Shown here piece after piece: positions 47,692 through 58,885 of a DNA stretch of 64,000 nucleotides. The position numbers and the translations under genes were made by a program. The stretch's first letter is position 1. Each line of letters opens with the position of its first letter. Below the pieces are notes generated by a model. It was not told where the DNA came from and made no database searches. It worked only from the letters and a program-made list of their open reading frames with translations. Location of the stretch: contig NC_066273.1 of NCBI RefSeq assembly GCF_905404315.1, positions 310,001 through 374,000 of the forward strand. Reading direction: 5' to 3'. This DNA comes from Leptidea sinapis. Taxonomy: Eukaryota > Arthropoda > Insecta > Lepidoptera > Pieridae.

Positions 47692-48677
47692 TTGACTAAA
47701 TTAATAATTTGCTGGACAGGCACCGAACGTCAAATCGATCTATTCATTAATAAAATTAATAAGATCCACCCAAAAATAAAGTTTAAATTGGAATTCGAAT
47801 CAAACCAATCTCTAAATTTTTTGGATTTAACATTAACAAGAGTAAATAATAAATTAGAATTCCAAATCTATAGAAAGCCGTCATATACAGATATTGCTAT
47901 TCCCGCGTCATCTTGCCACCCCGTACAACATAAACTAGCGGCCTTCCGCTGCTATGTTCACAGATTAATGTCAGTACCACTGTCCCGTAACAGCTTCGCG
48001 AAAGAACTTAATACAATATACCAAATCGCGGTTTCCAACGGCTTTACAAAACAGTTAGTGAACAAATTAATTAAAAATAAACAAAAACATTTAATTAATT
48101 CAGAACTTTATCCCGTCCCACCACAATCAAATACCAAATATGTGGGTAGTTTGACATATATTGGTCCAATATCGGATAAAATAGCTAAAATATTTAGGAA
48201 AAACCATATTAATGTGTCCTTCCGAACGAATCACAATGTCAGTCGAATGTGTGTGTAATGGCAAAGACCGATTAAATAATTCCGAAAAATCCGGCGTTTA
48301 TAAATTAAGTTGTGACACTTGTAACGGGGTATATATAGGTCAAACAGGTCGAAATTTCAAAATTAAATTAAAGGAACATATTGCCGCATTTAGAAATAAT
48401 CATCCCGAAGAAATCACACTTGGCGAAACATTTAATTGATACAGGTCACTCACTCGGAAACAATAATAATTTTAATATTTTACATACATGCGAAAAAGGA
48501 TTTCGCTTAAATGTGTTAGAGCAATTAGAAATAATAAAACACAAAAACAACATGTTTACATTGTTGAATGAACAAACAAATTTAGTCCCATCACCTTTGT
48601 TACGTGTCTCTTCGGGGGGTAATACGTCACAACAGCCGACCAATCACAGCGCGTCATTTCATGGGACGAGGGTATAA
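47692..48677 (+). pseudogene. Penelope-like RT C-terminus and GIY-YIG nuclease
   Basis: Three consecutive frames form one protein: 47692-48258 (thumb and linker), 48212-48439 (nuclease) and 48381-48677 (C-terminal end). GVY and YIG are present at the usual distance. In the GR-x-F-x-x-R-x-x-EH helix the catalytic arginine position reads lysine (NFKIKLKEH). With the frameshifts, the nuclease is probably dead. No RT catalytic YADD/YVDD box is in the window; the frame begins just after it. Confidence 0.8.
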
Positions 48678-49263
48678 AAGAGCGGCTGCCGGCTCATTTG
48701 ATTCGGAGTTCGATTCAGGCAGGCAACGCGAGCACACGTGCTGCGTTATCTGTCCTCCTTCGAATATTTTTATTACCTGCGTTATCGCACTATCTGCTCA
48801 GGCCACCTGGGCTAGCTATTGTTATCGCGCGCTATTGTTCGGGACTCTTTGAGTCTCGCACCTGTTACGTTCCTTCGCGGAACGTAGCTTAGTGATTATA
48901 AGTGTTAATTACCCGGTTTTACGATCGTGTTAGTTAGCACCTGTGCTGTGTTTCGCGATTCTGCACGCTAATCGTGTGTGTTGTGAGTGTTGCAGTTCGT
49001 GCCGTGTGTGTCTTCTCCGTGGGGGCCTGCACAGCGTACATCGGGGTTCCGGCCCAGCCAGTCTACATCCAGCAAAGCTAAGTCTTAGGCTTAATTATTA
49101 TTATTAATTTCTTTTAATTTTGCATACTTTATTAATATTAATAGTATTTTATTAATGTGCAAGTGCACAACTAAACTATAGTTGTCCACTTTATTATTAC
49201 ATTCCCCCTCTGCCTGACTCGGGCAGCGGGGGTTGTCACCCGATTAACTTATTAATAACAACC

Positions 49264-50931
49264 ATGGCTTCACCAATGGTTGCCGACGAGGGCCTTCTAA
49301 GCGCCCTGCTAGATAAATTATTTACGGAGAAGATCGCTCCGTTAATCAAGGAATCTATAGATGAGTCAGTGGATGCCGCTATTAAAGCGAAATCCAAAAA
49401 ATATAAATCATCATCCGATGTTTCGAGTTCCGACGGGGAATCCGAAATGGATATAGGTAATGCGTCCGACGCAAGTTCCGTGGCCTCGGTCAAACCGAGG
49501 AAAGTGATCACCCGATCAGCCCGTCCGCCTGTCCTTCAGGCGTACTTTGACGCGCAGGCGACCCCTAAGGTCCCCGTGGTCAGTCCTGACCGCACGGTAG
49601 CCCCTCAAGCTTCCAGTGCTTCACCGGCCCGGCCGGAATCCGCTCTACCGTCGAGAGCGGAGAGTGTCGCGTCGGATGCTGACGGCTTCATCACCGTCAG
49701 TCGCAAGAAGAAGCGCGGTCGTGAATCGCCTTCTCTTGATGGCACACCCGCGAAGAAAGCCGCGGCCACGACTGGCTCCGCTCCCGCGTCCGCGCTCGCG
49801 CCCGCTAAAGCCCGCGTACCGCCTCCGACCAAGCGCCCGCCTCCTATTTTTATAGGGGACCGAGGCCGATGGTTATCCATCAAAAACAGGATCCCGAAGA
49901 CGCTCTCCTTCCAGGCGAGGGCGTACCAATCACTAATCAAACTGGAGACCAGAGAGGTAGCGGACCACCGCGCCCTGACATCTCTTCTTAGAGAGCTAAG
50001 TGTGGGTTTCCACACGTACGCCCTGCCTGAGGAGAAGCGCCTGAGGGTCGTTATTAGAAACGTCCCCAAAGAGTTAGACGAGGCCGACATTCTGTCGGAC
50101 CTCAAAGAGCAGGGTTACCCTGCACACGAGGTGCACCGTATGCGCGGAACCAACAATAAACAACCATTTAACATGGTTCTCGTAGTCCTCGACCTCACGC
50201 AAGAGGGAAAGGAAATTTTCAACATCAAATCGGTTTGTTCCCTTCAGGGCATCCGTACCGAAGCTCCTCGCAACCGCGGGGGGCCCGGTCAGTGTCACAG
50301 ATGCCAATTATACGGGCACTCGGCACGAAATTGCGAACACACCCCGAGGTGTGTGAAGTGCCTCGGGAAACACGGCACGCCAGAGTGCCCTCGACCAGCG
50401 CAATGCGCGGAGCCCCCGGCCTGCGTCTTGTGCGGGGAGAAGGGGCACCCCGCGAGCTATCGCGGGTGTCCCAAGGCACCCAAACACAAGCGTCACCCAG
50501 GGCGCCGCCAGCCGCAAGGCAGAGCAGAGAAGGTGGAGTTCACTCCAACCTTCAAACCTGCGCCGCCTCCGAAGGTAAACGCCTGGGCGAGGTCTCCTTC
50601 GGCTGCCAACGCTGCCACAGAGGCCACTCTCGCGGCCCCCGCGCCCCTCCGGCCTCCGCTAGCGTCCCGCCCGGCGGCGTCGGTCCCGCGACCGAGGCCA
50701 CCGGCGCCCGCGTCCGCGGCAACAGGTAGCAAAGGCGGCAGCACCTTTGCGTTCATGTTCGAACTGTCAGAGATGTTCGACATTGACGAAATAACAGCCC
50801 TGGCCAGCAGGCTCGATGCTGTCCGGGAAGACCCGCCGTCGCTCCTCCAAGTTATGGCAGACAACGGCAAAATATTCCGTGCCCTCACCGATATAGGGCT
50901 AAAGTATAAAAACAACATTCGCGATGCCTAA
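49264..50931 (+). CDS. Jockey ORF1, Gag-like nucleic-acid-binding protein
   Basis: 555 codons from an ATG in good context (caaccatggct). It has an acidic N-terminus, a Ser/Ala/Pro-rich middle, then a conserved region with RVVIRNVPKELDEADILSDL (RRM-like). Three zinc knuckles follow: CHRCQLYGHSARNC, CVKCLGKHGTPEC and CVLCGEKGHPASYRGC. The C-terminus is Ala/Pro-rich and then helical. ORF1 proteins of this type bind element RNA and direct it to the nucleus. The frame is unbroken. It ends in ATGCCTAA, in which the ORF2 start codon overlaps its stop. Confidence 0.92.
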   Translation: MASPMVADEGLLSALLDKLFTEKIAPLIKESIDESVDAAIKAKSKKYKSSSDVSSSDGESEMDIGNASDASSVASVKPRKVITRSARPPVLQAYFDAQATPKVPVVSPDRTVAPQASSASPARPESALPSRAESVASDADGFITVSRKKKRGRESPSLDGTPAKKAAATTGSAPASALAPAKARVPPPTKRPPPIFIGDRGRWLSIKNRIPKTLSFQARAYQSLIKLETREVADHRALTSLLRELSVGFHTYALPEEKRLRVVIRNVPKELDEADILSDLKEQGYPAHEVHRMRGTNNKQPFNMVLVVLDLTQEGKEIFNIKSVCSLQGIRTEAPRNRGGPGQCHRCQLYGHSARNCEHTPRCVKCLGKHGTPECPRPAQCAEPPACVLCGEKGHPASYRGCPKAPKHKRHPGRRQPQGRAEKVEFTPTFKPAPPPKVNAWARSPSAANAATEATLAAPAPLRPPLASRPAASVPRPRPPAPASAATGSKGGSTFAFMFELSEMFDIDEITALASRLDAVREDPPSLLQVMADNGKIFRALTDIGLKYKNNIRDA

Positions 50932-53796
50932 TTACGTAAGCGGACGGGTTAAACCACATACGCTCCGTATAGCGTATTTTAACGCCCAAGGCCTTAAGCC
51001 TCAACTAGACTTGGTGAAGGAGTTCGCTCACGAACATCAATTAGACCTATTCTTAGTGCAAGAGACATTTTTAAAACCACGTATACGCGATCCGCGTATC
51101 GCTAATTATAACTTAGTTAGGAATGATCGCACCACCCGTATGGGCGGCACCCTCATTTATTTTAAAAGGTCTCTACACTGTATACCTATAGATCCTCCGG
51201 TCCTCACTAACATCGAGGCCTCTGCCATCCGGGTCAGTATGGCGAATCACCAGCCGATCACTGTTATGTCAGCTTATCTTCCGCCGTCGAAACAAATATT
51301 AGACACAGATATAGAAGCATTACTCGGCCACGGGGCCGCAGTCATAGTGGGCGGCGATCTTAACGCCAAACACTCCAGCTGGAACAGTAGAGCCACAAAT
51401 AGAAACGGAATTTTATTAGACTCTCTCACAGACACGCGGAACTTCTCAGTAATAGCACCCGACGAACCAACACCTTATCCGGATAACGTCGCACACCGAC
51501 CCGACATTCTAGACGTTGCGTTAATGTAACGCTCAATGTAAATTCAATCGAGGTTTTTCACGAATTAGAGTCAGACCACCGGCCCGTCGTCCTAAATCTA
51601 AGCCCACCGGTTAACTTTCAACCACCGACGAAAACAGTGATCGACTGGCAACGGCTGGAAAAGGATCTCGAGTCTATCAAGTCCGACGACCTTGACCGTA
51701 TACCGGACGTCATCGACTCGGTCGACACGGCTCACAGTGCTATCTCTCATGTGACGTCACATATACAGAATAGGATCAAGGCCTGCTCCAGGCAGGTTCC
51801 GACGATGCAACCGCATCGCCTAAGCCTGCCTCCAGAGGTCAGGAACTTACTCACACAGAAGCACAGAGCCACTAGACTTTACGACAGGTATCCGTCGGTC
51901 GAGAATAGGCGCCACGTCCGCTACCTACAGCGGGTGGTACGGGAACGTATCGCGGAACTCCGCGGCGAACGTTGGGACCGCTTGCTCGGCAACCTTAAGC
52001 CATCACATGTGGCTTTCTGGAAGCTGCCTCGCGCGTTCAAACAGGAGCCGCCCACTGTCATGCCTCCTTTGGACAGACCGGGACTGCAGCCGGCGCTCGA
52101 TGACGATGAGAAGGCTGAATACCTCGCCGATAGTCTCGAGAGTCAGTGCTCTCCAAATGCAGCAGCCGACCCGACATACGTTGACGAAGTTGAACGTCGC
52201 TCCGCTCTGAGCCCTTCAGGCGAGGTAATAAAACCCACCTCTTACGAAGAGGTGAAGCAAATCATTAAGGAGCTTCACTCCAAGAAGGCCCCGGGGCCCG
52301 ACACTATAAACAATAGGGTTCTTAAAATCCTACCCTCGACCCTTATTACTTTATTGGTTACCATTTTTAATATTCTATTGTCTAATAGCGCGTTCCCCGA
52401 ACAATGGAAGGATTCCATTGTTATCGGTATCCCAAAACCCAATAAACCTAAAGCTAATACGAGTAGCTATAGGCCTATTAGTTTAATTAACTCGATCGGG
52501 AAACTTTACGAAAGATTAATTCTCGCGCGTCTTAATCATTACATCGCGGAGCTTAACCTGATACCCGACATACAGTTCGGATTCAGAACCGCTCACTCGT
52601 GTCCCCAGCAGGCTCACCGACTCACCGAGTACATTCTCATACGGCGTCAATTTCACGCTACCACGGCAGCCGTGTTCTTCGATGTCGCGAAGGCCTTCGA
52701 CAAGGTATGGCACAACGGCTTAGTATTCAAGCTGTATCAACTGGGAGTGCCAGACAGGCTCGTGCGCATCATTCGAGCCTACCTTACCGATCGCTCCTTC
52801 CGATATCGAGTAGAGGGCACCCTATCCTCACCCAGACCCATCAGGTCTGGCGTGCCACAGGGCTCGGTCCTCTCTCCCACTCTTTTCTCGCTCTTCACGA
52901 GCGACATTCCCAAGTTTCCGAGTGTCCAGCTCGCTCAGTACGCTGACGACACGGCACTCTACTTCGGCTCCAACCGCTCAACCTTGAGCAAGAACATTAA
53001 AGTGCTTCAAGCCGCCGTCGATGAACTAGGCAACTGGTTCAGAAAATGGCGGATTGAAGTGAACCCCACCAAAAGTGCAGCGGTACTCTTCGGTAACGCG
53101 AATAGCATCCGCGCTAAAAAACAACCGACTGACGTTATTAAACTGTATGAAACACCCATACCGTGGGTGAAGGATTACAAATACTTAGGAGTCACGTTCA
53201 ACAGCAATATGAACTTCAAGAAACATATTGATACGGTATGCAATAGAGCCCGATTTGTCCTCAGTCGCCTTTATCCACTTGTGTGTGGGCGAATCAAACT
53301 TCCGCTCAAACACAAAGTGACGCTGTACAAAACCATCGTACGGCCCATACTGTCATACGCAAGCGTCGTTTTCGCGCACACCCGACCGAGCTACTTACGT
53401 CGTTTGCAAGTAGTTCAAAATAAATTCACGCGCATGGCAACCGGAGCCCCGTGGTTCATCCGAAACGTTGACCTTCACCGCGACCTAGAGCTTCCGACAA
53501 TAGCTCAACACTTTAAAGAGATCTCGCGACGCTTCTTTGACAAGGCGCCTAACCATCCCAACATCTTGGTTAGGAAGGCATGCGGGTACACCCCCCTTCA
53601 CCATAGTCTCAACCCAATAAGACGTCCCAGACATGTAACGGTAGACCCGGATGACGACATCACCATCGCGAACGCGACACCCACACAAACACCGACACAG
53701 ACACGCACACACCGCCTTCGCAGGCGTAGGCGCGGTCAACCACCGCAAACCACTGGCACTCGTCACTCGGACGATGGCCAGCGGCCCGCACCCTAG
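50924..53796 (+). pseudogene. Jockey ORF2, endonuclease and RT, one-base frameshift
   Basis: APE-type endonuclease in the first 201 codons: LRIAYFNAQGL, LDLFLVQETFL, AAVIVGGDLNAKHSSWNS and RPDILDVAL. A one-base deletion at about 51525 gives TAA at 51527-51529. The next frame restarts immediately with NVTLNVNSIEVFHELESDHR and covers the rest (ATG at 51637, 719 codons). RT: SKKAPGPDTINNRVLKILP, SYRPISLINSIGKLYERLI, motif A FFDVAKAFDKVWH, motif B SGVPQGSVLSPTLFS, motif C AQYADDTALYFGS, all catalytic residues present. The product would nick target DNA and reverse-transcribe the element RNA. The single indel is the only visible break, so close relatives elsewhere in the genome may be active. Confidence 0.93.
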
Positions 53797-54386
53797 ATAC
53801 ACCACACATTGTTTTGATACCCGACGAGACGTTAGTCCTCGTCCTGTAATCGCTTCACTACACTCACTCACACACGGACTGACTGACGGACTGACATACA
53901 CCACTTACACAATCACAAACACACTCCACAAACAGACACAAACACAAACATACATGCACACAAACATTTACACTACGTACATACATACAAACACACATAC
54001 TTGCAATCATAAACACATACATACACACTTACATACATTACACAAAACATCACCACACTCGCCGGCGAGTGTGCTCTTATCACCTTTTCATCTTTCATCT
54101 TCATTTCATCTTCATTTTCATTCTCTCTCCTTCCCACAAGCACACAGCCGGTCTGAGGTTCGAGTCTCCTTAGGAGACGCCCCGCGACTGTTGTTGCGTA
54201 GTCTTTGCGGCCTCCACGGCCCACGTCCTACTTCGCTGTGAAAGCCAGAGCTGCTAACAGCACAGAGGAGGTTTTAGTCGGTATGGGGTGTCCGCTTACG
54301 CGGACACTCGAGTCCGACATATTACGCCCCGTTCCGGGGCGTAAATACGTAACAGTATTTCCTCCTCTCAAAAAAAAAAAAAAAAA

Positions 54387-54540
54387 TCATTTGATTCAGT
54401 CTCTTGCCAGATTTTGGCGAGACAACACGTCCTGAGGATGCCTTGTGTAGAGGCGAAACACGTGTCGAATTGTTTTAAAAACAAATATTGGCGGAATTAA
54501 CACCGACGTTTTTCCAGAGAAATTAAGTTAGGAACACATT
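54387..54540 (+). other. Penelope terminus with possible hammerhead-like core
   Basis: ctgagga (54432-54438), an inverted gcc/ggc pair (54440-54442 and 54452-54454), gaaac (54455-54459) and gtc are ordered as in a hammerhead ribozyme. Such ribozymes are reported in Penelope-like termini. One extra base follows ctgagga, and no clear outer stem is visible. Weak support. Confidence 0.35.
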
Positions 54541-54569
54541 GATCGATAGCGGAACACTTAGCACTGATA

Positions 54570-54700
54570 GAGGAACACACACAAATTTTAAATGCTTTAA
54601 GAATTTTGTTTGAATTTTCTCTAATTCTTGAATATGGACTTTGTAATGAGGATTCCAAATAACCGAGCCGAATTCAAGTATAGAACGAACAAATGCATTA
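54570..54700 (-). mobile_element. LINE RT C-terminal fragment
   Basis: The minus strand reads FVRSILEFGSVIWNPHYKVH, then QELEKIQTKFLKHLKF. Related in form to family E (LVRSHIEYGSIIWNPLYTIH) but not the same copy. Ends truncated. Confidence 0.65.
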
Positions 54701-54889
54701 AATAGAAGAATGTTTTGTTTAATACTTAATGGTAATATCTAATAAAAAATAAATTCTTACGTCATGTCCTTTTTTATAGAAAAAATTCATGTTGACTTTT
54801 GCAGACTTCATCATTTGATGCTCTATTGTTGCTTCATAATTGTTGCTTCTATGCTTCATAAGGAAATTATCTCAGTCTTCGCTATAATA

Positions 54890-56084
54890 CGTGGGTAACA
54901 CTGAAAATGTTTAGAACTAGCCAGTTAGAAACATAGCTAATGAAAACTTTTTTGAATTTCAATTTTAAGAACTCTTTTGAACCTAATATAGTGTATTGCA
55001 TTCATTTGTCATTTGTTTTTATGAATTGGCGGCAAATCTAAAATCTTGTTAGACGTGGAAATGAATCTAACACGAAAAAATTTTCGGTCAATGATTTATT
55101 ATGTCTTTCGTTGTGGGCTTACTCACTAACAAAGCTATGATAGGCTGCGATTAGCATTTCATATGAAGCCCCATCTCGTGCCACTATTTACAATTGGTTT
55201 AACGAGTTTAAGCGTGGACGTAGCAATCTAAATGATGATCCCCGTGAGGGACGTCCTTTAACAGCGACTACTGAAGAATAGAAAATTGGTATGAGTCAAG
55301 TTCAAAAAATATTACACGAACATTTAGGCGTCAGGAAGCTTTGTAACTGATGGATTCCCCATACATTAACCCACGACCAGAAACACCTTCGCATTTACTG
55401 GTTTCGCTAAATGTTAGATAAGTTCAACGGCGGTGACTCAAATGCTGTATTTGATCATCACCGGTGATGAAAACTGGATCTATTGCTACGAACCCGAAAC
55501 CAAAGACAATCAGCTCAGTGGGTGTTTCCTTTCGAGGATCGTCCAACTAAGGGAAAGAAAGGAAGAAGTCAAGGAAAAAAGATGATGGCCTCATGCTTTG
55601 GTCGGAAAGGTCAGTTCGCGACAGTTGTGCTAGAAGATGGAAGGACAGTTACTGCAGACTGGTATGTCAATTGCTGTTTGCCTGTTGTCTTGAAAAGAAA
55701 TCGACAGCAGCGCCCTCGAAGCGGGATCCTCCTTCACGACGACAATGCTTCAGCGCCCTATGCAAAACGGACTGTTGAATATTTGACTATGGCAGGTGTC
55801 GAGATAATGAGTCATCCGCTATACAGTCCTGACCTGGCGCCCTGCGACTTTCATTTATTTTCACAAGAACTAAAGATAAAATTCGATGTATTCGCTTTAC
55901 GAGCCCTGAAAATGCGGTGAAAGCGTACGAAAATGCCATAGCCTTGCTTTCCTCAGTGGTTCAATCGAATGCGACGATGTGTCTCTCTAGGAATAGAGAT
56001 TTCTTCAAAAACAATAAAAGTATTGGCAATTTTATTTACATTAAGCCGTTTTTCATTTTCTAAACATTTTCAGTGTTACCTAGG
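54890..56084 (+). mobile_element. mariner element, inactivated
   Basis: Inverted ends share ggtaacactgaaaatgttta (cgtg or ccta before it), flanked by TA dinucleotides at 54888-54889 and 56085-56086. Length 1,195 bp, slightly short of a typical 1.3-kb mariner. One transposase gene, degraded. Confidence 0.88.
55020..55995 (+). pseudogene. mariner transposase, degraded
   Basis: The N-terminal helix-turn-helix region is scattered over frames (FYRCGLTHQQSYD-like, RGRSNLNDDPREGRPLT). The catalytic half is open at 55483-55920: RQSAQWVFPFEDRPTKGK, ASCFGRKGQFATVVLEDGR, ADWYVNCCLPVV. The second and third catalytic aspartates are present in DDNASAPYAKR and DLAPCDFHLF with 34 residues between them, the mariner D34D pattern. 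At least three stops precede it (e.g. 55279-55281). There is a frameshift after 55900. Confidence 0.85.
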
Positions 56085-56086
56085 TA

Positions 56087-57149
56087 TAAGGATTGAGGAA
56101 TAATTTGAGGTTGACATTTCTCATTTGTTAAAATAAAACAAACTTATAGATCTTAACAATTAAATACATAGATTTTTTTGCATAGATATGTAAAAAGGAT
56201 TTTTGCTGCAATCTCCCTTTATGAGACAGAGAAGCCTATCATTGGGACAACTTGACAAAAATTTACTGACTAAATACCATTTCAAAAGTTACTTAATTAC
56301 AAACCAATATTTTAAGCATATTGTATCAAGTCAAACATAATCTTACTAATACAACATAAAGTTAACTTTTACCAAACGTCCACATAAAGTGCCAAATATT
56401 CTTGAATAGTGAAGTTAATATGAAAGAAAATTCTATAACTTATACAAAATTACCTCAATTATTCGACATTATTTTCAATATATAATGCACAAACTTATTA
56501 AACACGAGACTAACGTTGATAATAGTTGAGTAAAGTGAAATTATCTCTACTTACAACTATGCTATTACGCCACAGTTTGTTCTACAGTCCGTATGTTTAT
56601 TTTCCAAGGATTATTTTTATTGATGAACACAACAGCTAACCCCAAAACATTAGGTAAATACAAAAGTTTATGTAGGATAGTCTGTTCTATTTGTTAAAAG
56701 TCCACATTACTAATAATAAAAGCTTGTTGTTTTTGTTTATAGAGTGGCATAAAACGAATGTCTGACTATTGACTATTTATTCGTTCGATCACTATTTACA
56801 TGAAACCCATAAAGTAAAAGTAACGAGTTTGGATCATTACTATGCTTCTTATATTTTTTTGACTCATAATTTCAGTTTTCCTTCCGCGTCCTTGTGTATC
56901 TAGGAACCGTCTGTGCGACGACATTCAACCTTCTGGCGTAGCATTCAGATTTGAAAATTTGTAAATTACTAATTGTGATATTTAATATGTATCTTATTGT
57001 ACAATATAATAAATAAATAATAATAATAATAGAAATAATTATGTGTAATATGAACTTGTCAAAGAACATAATATTGTAACGAGTAGTTCTTATCCGTATA
57101 TAAATATATTAATAACTGCATTAGTAAGCCTGAGATTCTTTGGAAGCAT
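56087..57149. other. No gene seen
   Basis: AT-rich. A reversed segment at 56880-57015 reads CYARRLNVVAQTVPRYTRTR before an A/T-rich (taa)n end. It is probably the last codons and tail of another LINE, too short to assign. Confidence 0.5.
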
Positions 57150-58885
57150 ATTAAATATCACGCAAATATTAAGCCCCATAGGGATATCTATCTATCTTAC
57201 CACCACAACTGAAAGACCCTAATGTTTTAAATACATTCATACAAAAATTTTTGGATACACCAGGATATGGCACAGTTCCTTCTTCTACGTGTAGTTTTTT
57301 TGAATTGAATACATATGATAGTTCCTATCAATTTGAATTTCGTCTTGTCAGCGACAGTGAAGTTTCAAAAGTATTGCAATCGTTTAAATCTCAAGCTTTC
57401 GGCATTGATGACATCTCTTTGGACATGATTAAGCTAACTACTGCCGTTACTTTACCTACAATAATTACTCATATAATAAATTCCTTTCTTAGCACTGCCA
57501 CTTTTGCAGATATATGGAAAAATGCTTTAGTCAGACCTTTGTCAAAAGTAGACAATCTAGATGTTCTAAAAGATCTTCGACCTATAAACATATTGCCATG
57601 TCTTTCCAAGATCCTGGAGAAGATAGTTTATAATCAGGTCACATCATACTTCAAAGGGCATGGATTATTACCAGATCTACAGTCTGGCTTGAGGAAGAAA
57701 AGAGGTACGTTAACGGCTCTTTCTGATATTGTGGAAAATATTCTGAGTGGTCAAGATTCTGGGAAAAGCACAATACTGGTTTTGCTTGATTACTCCCGTG
57801 CGTTCGATTCTCTCAACATCCAGCTGCTTCTAGCCAAATTAACTTATTATGGTTTTACGCCACAAAGTGTGAAATGGTTTGCCAGCTATTTGTACCGTTG
57901 TTATAACCGTACACATACCGTTGCTGTGGCATATGAAAATGGCTCAATCGAACTTTCAAGCTGTTGTGCTGTCACTCGCGGAGTGCCTCAGGGCTCGATC
58001 CTAGGTCCTTTGTTATTTATATTGTACACATCCGACGTCATTACGACCATTGAACACTGTAACTTCCACATGTATGCAGACGATATACAGCTCTATGTCT
58101 TTTTTGACCTTTCAAATACCCTCCATGCTATTTCCAACCTAAATTCAGACCTTTCTCGAATATTAAAATGGTCCTCATGTAACTCTTTGGTGCTCAATGC
58201 CACTAAAACTAAATATATGGTCTTAGGTATACCGAAACGTATCAATAAAGTCCTAAATTACAATTTTTATATCATAATAAATAATGTGGTGATTGAACGG
58301 GTTCCAGTAGCTCGAAACCTGGGTATTCTCTTTGATGACAACCTCAGGTTTGAGAAACATATCAATGCCATAATATCCAATTGTTTTAATAGAATTAAGG
58401 TTTTGTACTCGATTAGACCATATATTACTGAAACATTGCGTCTTAAACTTTGTGAGACTCTGATACTCTCGAAGTTAAACGATAGTGAAAATGTTTACGG
58501 ACCCAGACTTCTGGGCCGCTTGAGGGATGCAGTACAGCGGGTTCAAAACGCTTGCGCGAGGTATTGTTGAGACATTCCTCTACGAAGTCACATAACTCCG
58601 TATCTGATCAAAAATAAAGTTTTAATGATGGAGCATACAAGACGCCTGCATTTCGCAGCTTTACTTTTCAATGTTGTCACCTCTAAGGCTCCTGCATATT
58701 TATATAAAAAATTTAACTGGTTGAGCAACACGAATACCTTGTACCACACCAGAGCGGCTCTATACGGTCTTCTATATTTTAATCGGCATCATACTGAGGC
58801 CTTCAAAGGTAGTTTTAGTTATAATGCAACTAAGTGCTGGAACAATATACCACCACCTTACAAAGCCTATTATATATATTTATAA
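57150..58885 (+). mobile_element. LINE RT (Jockey/CR1 superfamily), 5'-truncated
   Basis: Long frame 57251-58570, readable in the same frame from about 57199 (PQLKDPNVLNTFIQKF). RT: SQAFGIDDISLDMIKL, DLRPINILPCLSKILEKIV, motif A LLDYSRAFDSLNIQLL, motif B TRGVPQGSILGPLLF, motif C FHMYADDIQLYVFF. After RVQNACARYC a TGA (58568-58570) interrupts. The same protein continues DIPLRSHITPYL to NATKCWNNIPPP (58625-58885). Catalytic residues are intact. There is no endonuclease in the window. The family is different from A to E. Confidence 0.85.

Larger units (their letters stand above)
48705..54386 (+). mobile_element. Near full-length Jockey-clade LINE
   Basis: 5,682 bp flanked by an 11-bp duplication (tcatttgattc at 48694-48704 and 54387-54397), ending in 17 A. 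It has a 5' leader of about 560 bp, ORF1 (49264-50931) and ORF2 (50924-53796). The 3' untranslated region (~590 bp) is rich in CA repeats. GC content is clearly higher than in the surrounding DNA. One base is missing in ORF2 near 51525. The intact poly(A) and perfect duplication point to a recent insertion. Confidence 0.93.
47640..54540 (+). mobile_element. Penelope-like element (GIY-YIG), split by a Jockey element
   Basis: The left part (47640-48704) has the end of the RT and the linker (IICWTGTERQIDLFINKINK, LNFLDLTLTRVNN, YRKPSYTDIAIPAS). Then comes the GIY-YIG endonuclease (GVYKLSCDTCNGVYIGQTGR) and HLAKHLIDTGHSL. The RT core is missing, so the element is 5'-truncated. The right part (54387-54540) resumes with agtctcttgccagattttgg and aggcgaaacacgtgtcgaat, which resembles Penelope terminal sequence. 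Two frameshifts (near 48250 and 48412) break the nuclease. Position 48669 has tataaaag and may be a promoter. It lies 160 bases upstream of the first Gr exon found. Confidence 0.82.

Noticed and set aside
50235..50729. Frames overlapping Jockey ORF1 on both strands
   Set aside because: They are shadows of a GC-rich gene in alternative frames.
53651..54241. 196-codon frame rich in His and Thr downstream of Jockey ORF2
   Set aside because: It arises from CA-rich 3' untranslated repeats and has no homology features.
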